Shown piece by piece: positions 1 to 8,493 of a stretch of DNA of 13,326 bases (its first letter is position 1; each line of letters begins with the position of its first letter). The translations under genes were made by a program, and so were the position numbers. The stretch spans positions 1-13,326 of the forward strand of contig RPOS01000086.1 in assembly GCA_003820635.1 (NCBI GenBank). Direction: 5' to 3'. The DNA is from Verrucomicrobiaceae bacterium. Lineage in GTDB: Bacteria; Verrucomicrobiota; Verrucomicrobiae; Verrucomicrobiales; Akkermansiaceae. The notes beneath the pieces were generated by a model. It was not told the DNA's origin. It was given only the letters and a program-made list of their open reading frames with translations, and searched no databases.

Positions 1-138
1 AAAAAAGTCATCAAGCTACCGCGTGAGTCGGCGGTGGAGGATGTGCTGACGGGCGAGAAATTCCCGGCGGCGGCAGAGTTCACTTTCGAGATGCAGACCG
101 GCGACACCCGTCTGCTGCAGCTCATCCCGGCACCATGA
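1..138 (+). CDS. C-terminal fragment of an unidentified protein
   Basis: The window opens inside a reading frame that stays open for 45 codons and stops at TGA 136-138; the start lies upstream of the window. The visible tail begins KKVIKLPRES and ends GDTRLLQLIPAP. The pattern 'VEDVLTGEKF' followed about 20 residues later by 'GDTRLLQL' resembles the closing beta-sandwich domain of some glycoside hydrolases and other carbohydrate-active proteins. That is only an impression from a short segment, so I do not assign a function. The gene converges on recA, leaving 88 bases between the two stops. Confidence 0.6.
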   Translation, partial: KKVIKLPRESAVEDVLTGEKFPAAAEFTFEMQTGDTRLLQLIPAP

Positions 139-187
139 AAGATGCCGGGATTCGCCCCACTTTTAGCCCTGCTCTTGCCCATGAAAT

Positions 188-204
188 TCCGCCTCATTGG
201 CGGA
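188..204 (-). terminator. Weak terminator-like hairpin after recA
   Basis: A perfect 6-bp stem (TCCGCC / GGCGGA) with a 5-base loop lies 22 bases beyond the recA stop. In the recA direction it is followed by AATTTCAT, which is only moderately U-rich. It could serve the convergent gene pair, but the stem is short and no strong T-run follows. Confidence 0.35.
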
Positions 205-226
205 CTTCATCCACGGCCGGCGGCGG

Positions 227-1270
<1,044 letters not shown>

Positions 1271-1330
1271 GTGTGTGTGGGGTGGTGTTGGCGTGGGATA
1301 TGGGGCCGCGTGGGAACGGGCGCAAGAAAA

Positions 1331-1360
1331 AAGATGTTCGCGCGAACAAAAATCTGCCAA
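1331..1360 (-). promoter_or_regulatory. Putative recA promoter
   Basis: Reading on the minus strand, TTGGCA (1360-1355) is a good -35 match. After an 18-base spacer comes CATCTT (1336-1331), a weak -10 match sharing three of six bases with TATAAT. The spacer is almost filled by the LexA palindrome, the usual arrangement for SOS repression. The -10 assignment is uncertain. Confidence 0.45.
1335..1348. promoter_or_regulatory. LexA (SOS) operator of recA
   Basis: The sequence TGTTC-GCGC-GAACA is a perfect palindrome that fits TGTTC-N4-GAACA, which I recall as the LexA-binding motif reported for Verrucomicrobia. It differs from the E. coli CTGT-N8-ACAG box and the alphaproteobacterial GTTC direct repeat. 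It sits 65 bases before the recA start codon, inside the predicted promoter spacer. recA is autoregulated by SOS in most bacteria, so position and sequence agree. I found no second copy in the window, including upstream of uvrA. Confidence 0.85.
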
Positions 1361-1371
1361 GCTCCGGGAAA

Positions 1372-2256
1372 TCAGCGCGCTTGGACGGCGAGGCGCGCCT
1401 TGCCTTCAGGGTCCTTGGCGGCATCCGGTGCCCATTCGATGGAAAATCCCTGATAGAGCGGCGAGGAGGCGTCACAGGCAACCTTGAGCAAGGTGCCGGG
1501 GGAGGCGGTGAACCGGACTTTGCGGCCTTTGTAGGCTTCGCTGTCCAGTTCCAGCTCCGCGATGCCCGGCCCGCACCATGGTTCGGAGGCGGGATCGGCC
1601 TTGTCGCTGAGGTTTTGCCTGAAGCGGTTGTCATCGGCGGATTTGAGCGTCAGGCGGTCACTGCGCATTTTGTCGGCCAGTTCTTTTTCGTCTTTCCTTT
1701 GTTGCCGGGCGTCGGCTTTGCGGTCCACGCGGTCGTTGGGGTAAAGGTTGGGGATTTTGGTGGAGATGGAGAACCGGAGCGGGTTCTTGATTTCGCCGGG
1801 ATCGAGTATGCGCCCGCCGATGAAGATGATGCCGCGGTTTTGTTCCAAGGTCACTTCGAAGGCGGCGCCGCCGGTGACCTTGCCGCGGAAGACGGCTTTC
1901 TCGAGTTTCGTGGTGGCGGCATCCGGAGTCTCAAGAGAGTCCGGTATCAATTTCTTGGTCACACTTTTGCCGCTGGACAGGATTTCCGAAACGGTGGGGG
2001 TGAGCTTGATGACGGTGCCGGAGCTGACGGGTTTTCCGGAGATGATGGGGGCAAGCTGCATCTCGCCATTCGAGGAAACGGCGAATTGGTAGCGGCTGCC
2101 TTCATACACGGCGAAGTAGCCGAGCCATGGCTCCCGGGCGAGCGGAGGAAGCTGGGCGCACAGCGGCTGGAGGCCCGCGGCCACCATCATCAAAATCAGG
2201 ATGCCCGTATGGCGTGCGCGGCGGATCATGGGCCGGAACATGGTGCAGCCTGCCAT
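1372..2256 (-). CDS. Secreted protein of unknown function
   Basis: This 294-residue protein belongs to no family I recognise. The N-terminus has a signal peptide: basic MIRRARHTG, then the hydrophobic run [12 protein letters not shown] and a likely signal peptidase I site after PLCA (residue 34). It should therefore be exported. Residues about 40-165 alternate like beta-strands ([31 protein letters not shown]). A highly charged, helix-prone stretch rich in K, R, D and E covers about 176-220. A final beta-like portion contains cysteines at 228 and 261 that could pair. The start is uncertain: ATG codons lie at 2256, 2241 and 2229. The 2241 ATG has a GGCAGG upstream, and the 2229 ATG gives the most normal signal peptide. 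The gene ends 11 bases before the recA -35 element and could belong to the same minus-strand block. Confidence 0.7.
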   Translation of the reverse strand: MAGCTMFRPMIRRARHTGILILMMVAAGLQPLCAQLPPLAREPWLGYFAVYEGSRYQFAVSSNGEMQLAPIISGKPVSSGTVIKLTPTVSEILSSGKSVTKKLIPDSLETPDAATTKLEKAVFRGKVTGGAAFEVTLEQNRGIIFIGGRILDPGEIKNPLRFSISTKIPNLYPNDRVDRKADARQQRKDEKELADKMRSDRLTLKSADDNRFRQNLSDKADPASEPWCGPGIAELELDSEAYKGRKVRFTASPGTLLKVACDASSPLYQGFSIEWAPDAAKDPEGKARLAVQAR

Positions 2257-2284
2257 GCGATGCCAACGGTAAAGCGCGGCGGGG

Positions 2285-2447
2285 TTATTTCACGCTGATG
2301 TCCACGCGGGATTCTTCCGCGGTGATTTCCAATGAGACGTCAGCTTTGGTTTTGGCTTTCGCATGCGATTTGGCATGATGAGATTGTGATGGCGACCAAA
2401 ACCCCTGCGAGCAGGCAATGATTTCTGATGCCTCCAAGCAAGCCCAT
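2285..2447 (-). pseudogene. Small lipoprotein gene, apparently frame-shifted
   Basis: From ATG 2447 on the minus strand a reading frame encodes a short lipoprotein-type signal: MGLLGGIRNH, the hydrophobic CLLAGVLVAI, and the lipobox TISSC with Cys25. That frame stops after only 35 codons (TGA 2342-2340). Skipping one base just after the lipobox cysteine, in TGCCAAA near 2372, enters a second frame. It reads KSHAKAKTKADV and then a beta-like segment SLEITAEESRVDISVK to TAA 2287-2285. Joined, the two parts make a sensible lipoprotein of about 53 residues. It is therefore either a pseudogene, a sequencing error, or a 35-residue lipoprotein with a chance open frame behind it. It starts 33 bases after the M42 peptidase stop, in the same direction. 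Confidence 0.4.
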
Positions 2448-2480
2448 GACACTGACGGATGCCAGTGGCAAACAGGGGAC

Positions 2481-3557
2481 TCACAGGTAGGCCAGCAGGC
2501 CCTCCACTGTTTCCCCGTCCAAGTGCCGGACCAACGCGACGGCCAGCGAAACCATGTGCAGGTGGTCGTTCACATCGATGATGGCATTGTGCGAGTGGAT
2601 GTAGCGGGCTGGCACGCCGAGCACGATGCACGGGATGCCGTGGTTGGCGAGATGGAATGATCCCGCATCGGTGCCGCCACTGCGGCGCACGGTGACCTGG
2701 TGCGGGATACCCCCGGCGCGCGCCACGTCGATGGCGAGCCGGGCGAGCCGCGGGTTGGCGATGGCGGTGGGATCGAACATGCGGATCTGCACGCCGCCGC
2801 CGAGGCGGCCCTGGCAATCGGCACGTGGGAAACCCGGCGCATCATCCGCCGGCGGTCCTTCGAGCACGATGGCCACATCCGGCCTGGCGAATGCGGCGGC
2901 GGTTTTCGCGCCGCGCAGGCCCACTTCCTCCTGCACGGTGCCGCAGAGGATGAGTCTGTTAGGGTGTGCGGATCCGGCGAGGATTTGCCCGGCCTGGATG
3001 ACGCCCGCCATGCCCACGCGGTTGTCGAAGGCCTTGGCCATGAAATAATCCTCGCGGGCCATCTGCGTGAAGGCGGACACCGGCGCGATCGGATCGCCCA
3101 GGGAAATGCCGAATTCCTCAGCCGCCTGCCGCCGGGATTCCGCGCCGACATCGATGAACAATTGATCGATGTGCATCACCTGGCGGCGCTGGTTTTCCGG
3201 CAGGAAATGCGGTGGCCGCGAGGATATCACGCCGAGGATTTTCTCCCCGCCGCGGGTGAGGATTTCGACGCGCTGCGAAAGCAGGTTGTGCTCCCACCAT
3301 CCGCCGACGGCGACGAACTGGATGAAGCCGTCGTGGGTGATGTTCTGCACGAGAAAGCCGACCTCATCCATGTGCCCGGCCACCATCACGCGCGGGCCGT
3401 CTCCGGTTTCACAAAACACCGAGCCGTTGCGGTCCGTGGACAGATCGCCGCAGTCTTCGAGTTCATCCACGAAGATCGCGCGGACTTCATCCTCATGGCC
3501 GGGAACGGCGTGGGCCTCGGTGAGCTCCTGCAACAGCGAAAGTGCCTTGGTGCGCAT
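2481..3557 (-). CDS. M42-family metallo-aminopeptidase (first copy)
   Basis: This 358-residue protein is an M42 (FrvX/YsdC/TET-like) peptidase, a cytoplasmic di-metal aminopeptidase that usually forms dodecameric shells and trims short peptides. The metal and catalytic residues are visible: H62 and D64 in GHMDEVGF, D178 in AFDNR, the E210-E211 pair in VQEEVGLRGA, E233 in VLEGPPADD, and H321 in YIHSH. E233 stands where archaeal TET enzymes have Asp, a common substitution. The N-terminus MRTKALSLLQELTEAHAVPGH fits the family from the ATG at 3557. A TTG at 3593 adds 12 residues with a GGAAAA upstream and cannot be ruled out. The gene diverges from the Sua5-type synthase. A second, more distant M42 gene lies at 9197-10276. 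Confidence 0.92.
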   Translation of the reverse strand: MRTKALSLLQELTEAHAVPGHEDEVRAIFVDELEDCGDLSTDRNGSVFCETGDGPRVMVAGHMDEVGFLVQNITHDGFIQFVAVGGWWEHNLLSQRVEILTRGGEKILGVISSRPPHFLPENQRRQVMHIDQLFIDVGAESRRQAAEEFGISLGDPIAPVSAFTQMAREDYFMAKAFDNRVGMAGVIQAGQILAGSAHPNRLILCGTVQEEVGLRGAKTAAAFARPDVAIVLEGPPADDAPGFPRADCQGRLGGGVQIRMFDPTAIANPRLARLAIDVARAGGIPHQVTVRRSGGTDAGSFHLANHGIPCIVLGVPARYIHSHNAIIDVNDHLHMVSLAVALVRHLDGETVEGLLAYL

Positions 3558-3651
3558 GACCGGGAAAATGCCGGGTTCCGCCGTGGCTTCCAAGTGGGTT
3601 TTCCAAAAATCGGGCTTCGCATCGGACTACGGGATCTGGCAGCGTGCCGCC

Positions 3652-4677
3652 GTGCCCGAGACCCGAATTGTTCAAGCCGCCGATGATGACATGAAGGACG
3701 CCGTGCGCGAGGCCTGCGCCTTGCTGCGTGCCGGTGAAATCGTCGCCCTGCCCACCGAGACTGTTTACGGCCTTGCCGCCGATGCCCTGAATCCGGCGGC
3801 CGTGGCCAAGGTTTTCGCCGCCAAGGAGCGCCCTTCGTTTGATCCGCTCATCGTCCACATCGCCTCGCGCGGCGATTTGAAAAACGTCGCCATCGTGCCG
3901 GATGACATCGCGGAAACCGTGAACAAACTCACCGCCGCCTTCTGGCCAGGACCGCTCACGCTCATTCTGCCGAGGCATCCGGACGTGCCGGACCTCGTGA
4001 CCAGCGGCCTGCCGACCGTGGCTGTTAGACAGAGTGCCCATCCGGTTTTCCGCGCCATCAACAAGGAACTCGGCAAACCCATCGCCGCGCCCAGCGCCAA
4101 CCGTTTCGGCCGCATCTCGCCCACCGCCGCCTCCGCCGTGATGAAGGAACTCGGCGGCCGCATCCCGCTCATCGTCGATGCCGGCGCCTGCTCCGAAGGC
4201 GTGGAGAGCACCATCATTTCCATCGAGCCGCGCGAGGGGAAGAAGCCGATCTTCCATCTTCATCGCGCCGGTCCCGTCACCAAGGAGCAACTCCAGGACT
4301 TCGGCAAGGTCGAGAAAGTGAGGGAAAAACCCGGTGACCTCCCGCACGCGCCCGGCCAGCTCCCCAGCCACTATGCGCCGCTCACTCCGCTCGTTTTGTT
4401 AGAAAAACCTGACGATTTCAAACCCGAGCCCGGGAAAAAATACGGTCTGCTCAGCTACCGCGGCGAGGACGACAATCCCTACGTCACCATGCATGACTGG
4501 GAAGTGATCGAATCCCTCAGCCCCGGCAGCGGCAAGCTCGCCGAAGCCGCCATCCGCCTGTTTCACATCATGCGCCTGCTCGATGAGGCGGGGCTCGACG
4601 CAATCATCGCCGAGCCCGTGAGCGAGACCGGCCTCGGCGTCGCCATCATGGACCGTCTGCGCCGGGCCTCGGCGTAG
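3652..4677 (+). CDS. sua5: Threonylcarbamoyl-AMP synthase, Sua5 type
   Basis: The enzyme makes L-threonylcarbamoyl-AMP from threonine, bicarbonate and ATP, the first step of the t6A modification at position 37 of ANN-decoding tRNAs. The YrdC/TsaC domain covers about residues 10-205. Its motifs are PTETVYGLA (34-42), KERPSFDPL (58-66), WPGPLTL (98-104), PSANRFGRISPT (147-158) and GVESTI (183-188). The linker APGQLPSHYAP (233-243) corresponds to the conserved Sua5 loop. A Sua5 C-terminal domain follows to residue 341, so this is the long Sua5 form and not the short TsaC form. I chose the GTG at 3652 because Sua5 proteins usually begin with a strand equivalent to ETRIVQAAD. The ATG at 3691 would remove it. 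The stop codon is TAG. The gene converges on the TerB-DUF697 gene across a hairpin. Confidence 0.95.
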   Translation: MPETRIVQAADDDMKDAVREACALLRAGEIVALPTETVYGLAADALNPAAVAKVFAAKERPSFDPLIVHIASRGDLKNVAIVPDDIAETVNKLTAAFWPGPLTLILPRHPDVPDLVTSGLPTVAVRQSAHPVFRAINKELGKPIAAPSANRFGRISPTAASAVMKELGGRIPLIVDAGACSEGVESTIISIEPREGKKPIFHLHRAGPVTKEQLQDFGKVEKVREKPGDLPHAPGQLPSHYAPLTPLVLLEKPDDFKPEPGKKYGLLSYRGEDDNPYVTMHDWEVIESLSPGSGKLAEAAIRLFHIMRLLDEAGLDAIIAEPVSETGLGVAIMDRLRRASA

Positions 4678-4696
4678 GCGCTCTTCAAGATCGCGG

Positions 4697-4719
4697 AGCG
4701 GCGGCTTCAGACCGCCGCT
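4697..4719. terminator. GC hairpin between convergent genes, terminator or repeat
   Basis: A perfect 8-bp stem AGCGGCGG / CCGCCGCT encloses a 7-base loop. It begins 20 bases after the Sua5 stop and overlaps the last few codons of the opposing TerB-DUF697 gene, so it could act on both transcripts. There is no T-run on either side, so a classical intrinsic terminator is doubtful. It resembles the hairpins at 12742-12765 and 6773-6789, which suggests a dispersed palindromic repeat family. Confidence 0.5.
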
Positions 4720-5636
4720 TGGCCGCGGACGAGATTCAGGATGGAGGCGGTGTCGAGGGATTTGGCGCGTTGTTGGATCTCCGGCAGGTATTTGGCGTGG
4801 AGTTGGCCGGCCTCCTGGGTCAAGGGGGCATAGAGGGCTTTAAGGTCGGCCCCTCCAAGCTTGCGGCCGCCAGAGTAATATTTCACGGCTAGGTGGCCGA
4901 TGGCGTAGGTGGAGGCGAAAGAGAACGCGGAACCGGTGGCTTCGTTGGCTATGCGGCCAACGAGCTTGCCGGCGAGCTTTTTGCCGAATCCGCCGACGAA
5001 CTTGCGGGCGAAACCTTCAATGATCTGGGAGCCGAATCCGATGCCCGCCGTGGCGAGGAATTCCTTGATGCTGGAGCGGTCCAGTTCGCATCCATGGGCC
5101 TTGCCGATGCGCCACACCATTTTCATCTGCAGCGGCAGGATGGCCATGGTGGCGAGCGTTTCCGGCAGCAGTTCGAGCGCTCCGTTGAGAATCGAATAGC
5201 GCAGGATCATGCCGCTCTGGTCGACTGCGGCAGGCGCCGTTTCCACAGTCTCCAGCGGAGCGAGGGCCACGGAGTCCACCTCGTCATCGAGGGTCTTCGC
5301 ATCGGCATCGTTGAGGGCGAGTTTGGTACGGAGTTCGTTGAGAAACGTCTGCTCGTCCGCGGAAATCGATCCGCCGGCCTCGCACACGGCACGCGCCATT
5401 TCATAGGCGAGCATGCGCTCCTCGCGGGTCTTTAGCCCGGCCGTTGCGGCATCCATGGAGAGCCGGCCCATGAGGATGCGGCGCGATACGGCGGCAACAT
5501 CCCCGCCGCCGAGTTCACGGGCGAGCGACTCGATTTTGCCGCGCTCTTCATCGTTCTTGTCGCCATCGGCAAAGGCGGCGAACAGGCAAATGGCGAGCAG
5601 GGACTCACTGGGCGGATGGGTGTCGGCGGGTTGCAT
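4707..5636 (-). CDS. TerB-like / DUF697 two-domain protein
   Basis: The N-terminal part (about 10-115) is all-helical with two acidic loops, AFADGDKNDEERGKI and EAGGSISADEQTFLNEL. This is the pattern of TerB/DjlA-type metal-binding domains. The C-terminal part (about 150-255) reads ALELLPETLATMAILPLQMK, then IGKAHGCELDRSSIKEFLATAG, then a Gly/Ala-rich stretch ending ATGSAFSFASTYAIGHLAVKYY. This is the signature of DUF697, a domain with hydrophobic helices often found with GTPases and at membranes. A linker rich in Ala, Val and Glu joins the two. I infer a membrane-associated stress or homeostasis factor; the biochemical role is unknown. The ATG at 5636 is clear but lacks a ribosome binding site. 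It lies 124 bases downstream of uvrA on the same strand, a gap in which I see only short imperfect palindromes. Confidence 0.75.
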   Translation of the reverse strand: MQPADTHPPSESLLAICLFAAFADGDKNDEERGKIESLARELGGGDVAAVSRRILMGRLSMDAATAGLKTREERMLAYEMARAVCEAGGSISADEQTFLNELRTKLALNDADAKTLDDEVDSVALAPLETVETAPAAVDQSGMILRYSILNGALELLPETLATMAILPLQMKMVWRIGKAHGCELDRSSIKEFLATAGIGFGSQIIEGFARKFVGGFGKKLAGKLVGRIANEATGSAFSFASTYAIGHLAVKYYSGGRKLGGADLKALYAPLTQEAGQLHAKYLPEIQQRAKSLDTASILNLVRGQAAV

Positions 5637-5760
5637 GAATGTGGATCTGAGGGTGGATGCGCCGGACGCGCGGCTTATCTATGGTCCGGATCGGACGGTC
5701 GTGCATGTGGAATTTCACCTGGATTTCCCACAGAACAGGGGGATGCGGGAAGACAGGGAT

Positions 5761-8409
5761 TCAATGCATGCCGGCACGCATCAACGCCTCGCCCGTAGGT
5801 GAGTTTTTGGTTGTGCGGATGGTTTCCGGCGTTCCGGCGGTCACCAGGTTTCCGCCGTGATATCCGCCGCCGGGGCCGAGCTCGATCACCCAGTCGGCGG
5901 CGGCGATCACATCGAGATGGTGCTCCACCACCAGCACGCTGTGGCCGGCGTCGCGCAGGCGGCGGAAGGCGTCTAACAGACGTTGGACATCGCCGAAGTG
6001 CAGGCCGGTGGTCGGTTCGTCGAAAAGATAGAGCGTGTGCGGAGCCTGTGGACGGGCGAGTTCCACGGCGAGCTTGAGGCGCTGGGCTTCGCCGCCGGAG
6101 AGAGTGTTGGCGGCCTGGCCGAGTTTCAGATAGCCGAGCCCGAGATCCTCCAGCGTGGCGAGGATGTGGCGCAGCTTCGGAATGGGTCGGAAAAACGCGA
6201 GCGCTTCGCTGACTTGGAGGTGGAGCACATCGGAGATGGATTTCCCCTTGTAGGTCACTTCGAGCGTTTCGCGGTTGAAGCGCCGTCCATTGCAGGCAGG
6301 GCAGGGGACCCATGCGTCCGGCAGGAAGTGCATCTCGATCTTGAGCCGGCCATTGCCCTGGCAGCGCTCGCAGCGACCGCCCGCCGCGTTGAAACTGAAG
6401 CGGCCCGCGCCATAGCCGCGTTGCTTGGAGAGAGGCAGCTTGGTGAACAAGTCGCGGATCAAATCGAACGCGCCGGTGAAGGTGGCCGGATTCGAGCGCG
6501 GGCTGCGGCCGATCGGCGATTGGTCGGCCACCACGCATTTTTCGATGAGCTCGAGTCCTTCGATCGAGTCATGTTTTCCCGGCACTTCGCCCGAGTGGTG
6601 GAAATGCCGGGCGAGCGCCCGCCGCAGGATATCATCCGCCAGAGTGGATTTCCCGCTGCCGCTCGGCCCCGCGAGGCAAACGAGCCGCCCTAACGGAATT
6701 TCGATATCGAGATTCTTCAAATTGTGTTCCCGTGCGCCGCGGATGACGAGCTTGCCGCTCGCGCAACGTGGCGGCGGTTTGCAACCGCCATGCCCAACTT
6801 TCCCCCTCAACCATTCTCCCGTCGGCGAATCAATCTCCCCCGGCGCACCCGCCGCCAGCACCAAGCCACCCGCCGCGCCCGCGCCCGGTCCCATGTCGAT
6901 CACATGATCCGCCGCGCAGATGATGTCTTCGTCGTGTTCCACCACGACCACCGTGTTTCCTAAATCCCGCAGCCGGGTGAGTGCGCGGATGAGCCGCGAG
7001 GTGTCCGCCGCGTGCAGGCCGATGCTCGGTTCGTCGAGCACATAGATCACACCTGATAGACCGGCTCCGAGCTGCGTGGCGAGGCGGATGCGCTGTGCCT
7101 CGCCGCCGGAGAGCGTGCCGCTGCCGCGGTCGAGCGTGAGGTAATCGAGCCCCACTTCCTCCAGAAACGAAAGCCGCTTGCGCACATCGTTCACCAGGCG
7201 CTGGCAAACCTCCGCCTTGGAGGGATCGGCATGGAAACCATCCAGCCACTGGGCCGCATCGGCCACGCCCAGCGCGCAGAAATCCTGGATGCCCAGCCAA
7301 CGTCCGCCACTTCCTTCGATTTTCACCGCCAGCCATTCGGGCTTGAGCCGCCGGCCGCCGCAAACTTGGCAGGGACGATGGGCCATGAACTTGGCGAGCT
7401 TGCGCCGTGTGAGTTCAGAAGTGGTTTCCCGATAGCGTTGCAAGGTTTTTTCCGGGTCGGCACCTTCTTCCATCAAGTCCGGATCGCAGAACATTTCCGT
7501 GCCAAGGCCCTCGCAACCGTCGCAGGCACCGAGGTGCGAGTTGAAGGAGAAATGTTTCGGTGAAAGCTCGCCGACGATGAAACCCGTGCCCGGATTGCGC
7601 CACGATGTCTGGAAGCTGAGGTCGCGCCACGTATCGGCATCCGGTTCCTGCACCGCCGCGCGGGCCTCCACGCCGCAGAGCCGCAGCGCGGTTTCCACCG
7701 AGTCCGCCATGCGCGATTCCACACCCGGCCGGATCACGAATCGATCCACCACGATTTCCACCGACGGCAGCGAATCCGGCCATGATTTTCCCGCCTCCTC
7801 GATTTCGAAAACCTCGCCATCGATCCGCACCCGGATGTAGCCCTGCCGCTGGAGGTCACCTAACAACCGCGCCGGTTCGCGCAGTTCCTCTTCCGGCACC
7901 GGTGCGAGCAACATCACTTTCGTTCCCTCCGGCATCGCCGCGAGCGCATTGACGATGTCCGCCGCGCCCATGCGCTGGAGTCGCTCGCCGGTCTGCGGGT
8001 CATGTGGCACGCCGGCCGCCGCCCACAGCACGCGCAGGTAGTCGTGGATCTCGGTCGCCGTCGCAACCGTCGAGCGCGGGTTGAGCCCGCCGCTCCGCTG
8101 CTCGATGGCGATGGCCGGGCTGAGGCCCTCGATGGAATCGACGTCGGGTTTCTCCAATTGGTCGAGAAACTGCCGCGCATAGACCGAGAGCGATTCCACA
8201 TAACGCCGCTGGCCCTCGGCGTAGAGCGTGTGGAAAGCCAGCGAGGATTTCCCCGAGCCGCTAGGCCCCGTGATCACCACGAGTTTTTCGCGCGGAAGAT
8301 CGACGTCGATATTCCTCAGGTTGTGCTGCCGCGCGCCGCGGATCCGGATCGTTTCCACAGGGCAAGAGAAACCCGGAGAATCGCAGTTTCCAAGGTCCAA
8401 ACATGCCAT
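5761..8409 (-). CDS. uvrA: Excinuclease ABC subunit UvrA, shortened variant
   Basis: UvrA is the DNA-damage sensor ATPase of nucleotide excision repair and loads UvrB. This copy has 882 residues against about 940 in E. coli. Walker A motifs are GPSGSGKSS (48-56) and GPSGSGKST (581-589). ABC signatures are [13 protein letters not shown] (432-444) and [13 protein letters not shown] (769-781). Walker B regions are [11 protein letters not shown] (456-466) and [11 protein letters not shown] (794-804). The UvrB-binding region is present ([25 protein letters not shown], about 140-235). The C-terminal zinc module is intact (C680/C683 and C703/C706). The insertion domain is nearly gone: only about 20 residues join [11 protein letters not shown] (301-311) to [17 protein letters not shown], and about 78 residues present in E. 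coli are missing. The zinc module before it keeps C296/C299, but its first CxxC is replaced by TSWR near 269-272. The ATG at 8409 adds a 17-residue leader. A GTG at 8358 ([14 protein letters not shown]) matches normal UvrA N-termini better. No Shine-Dalgarno sequence or LexA box is visible upstream. Confidence 0.95.
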   Translation of the reverse strand: MACLDLGNCDSPGFSCPVETIRIRGARQHNLRNIDVDLPREKLVVITGPSGSGKSSLAFHTLYAEGQRRYVESLSVYARQFLDQLEKPDVDSIEGLSPAIAIEQRSGGLNPRSTVATATEIHDYLRVLWAAAGVPHDPQTGERLQRMGAADIVNALAAMPEGTKVMLLAPVPEEELREPARLLGDLQRQGYIRVRIDGEVFEIEEAGKSWPDSLPSVEIVVDRFVIRPGVESRMADSVETALRLCGVEARAAVQEPDADTWRDLSFQTSWRNPGTGFIVGELSPKHFSFNSHLGACDGCEGLGTEMFCDPDLMEEGADPEKTLQRYRETTSELTRRKLAKFMAHRPCQVCGGRRLKPEWLAVKIEGSGGRWLGIQDFCALGVADAAQWLDGFHADPSKAEVCQRLVNDVRKRLSFLEEVGLDYLTLDRGSGTLSGGEAQRIRLATQLGAGLSGVIYVLDEPSIGLHAADTSRLIRALTRLRDLGNTVVVVEHDEDIICAADHVIDMGPGAGAAGGLVLAAGAPGEIDSPTGEWLRGKVGHGGCKPPPRCASGKLVIRGAREHNLKNLDIEIPLGRLVCLAGPSGSGKSTLADDILRRALARHFHHSGEVPGKHDSIEGLELIEKCVVADQSPIGRSPRSNPATFTGAFDLIRDLFTKLPLSKQRGYGAGRFSFNAAGGRCERCQGNGRLKIEMHFLPDAWVPCPACNGRRFNRETLEVTYKGKSISDVLHLQVSEALAFFRPIPKLRHILATLEDLGLGYLKLGQAANTLSGGEAQRLKLAVELARPQAPHTLYLFDEPTTGLHFGDVQRLLDAFRRLRDAGHSVLVVEHHLDVIAAADWVIELGPGGGYHGGNLVTAGTPETIRTTKNSPTGEALMRAGMH
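6773..6789. repeat. Palindromic hairpin inside uvrA
   Basis: GGCGGTT-TGC-AACCGCC is a perfect 7-bp stem with a 3-base loop, flanked by further GGC/GCC bases. It is read in frame as residues 541-546 within the linker [15 protein letters not shown] between the two ATPase halves of UvrA, a surface linker that is variable in the family. Its GGCGG/CCGCC core matches the gene-end hairpin at 4697-4719. It may be a dispersed palindrome that inserted without breaking the frame. Confidence 0.45.
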
Positions 8410-8493
8410 CGTGCGGGCGAGATGTTGATTTTCCCCGTGGCGGATGGACGTTCTTGCTTTGCAGTGGTGGGCGGGCGGCCTAGCGTCCCGCCG

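Noticed and set aside
1271..1360. Possible 30-residue N-terminal extension of RecA from a TTG
   Set aside because: The extension is Pro/His-rich, absent from the family, and overlaps the promoter and operator.
2290..2817. Minus-strand open frame of 175 codons at the end of the first M42 gene
   Set aside because: Most of it is an Arg/Pro/His-rich shadow of the M42 coding sequence; its tail is only a third frame through the small lipoprotein remnant.
3493..4371. Minus-strand open frame of 292 codons opposite the Sua5-type gene
   Set aside because: The plus strand carries all the YrdC motifs; the minus translation is Gly/His/Asp-rich shadow sequence.
5637..5760. Small gene between uvrA and the TerB-DUF697 gene
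   Set aside because: No frame with a credible start, stop and protein-like composition fits; only short imperfect palindromes such as GTCCG-GAT-CGGAC are visible.
8410..8493. Possible LexA box between uvrA and the divergent secreted-protein gene
   Set aside because: Only isolated half-sites (TGTTG, CGTTC) are present; no TGTTC-N4-GAACA palindrome.
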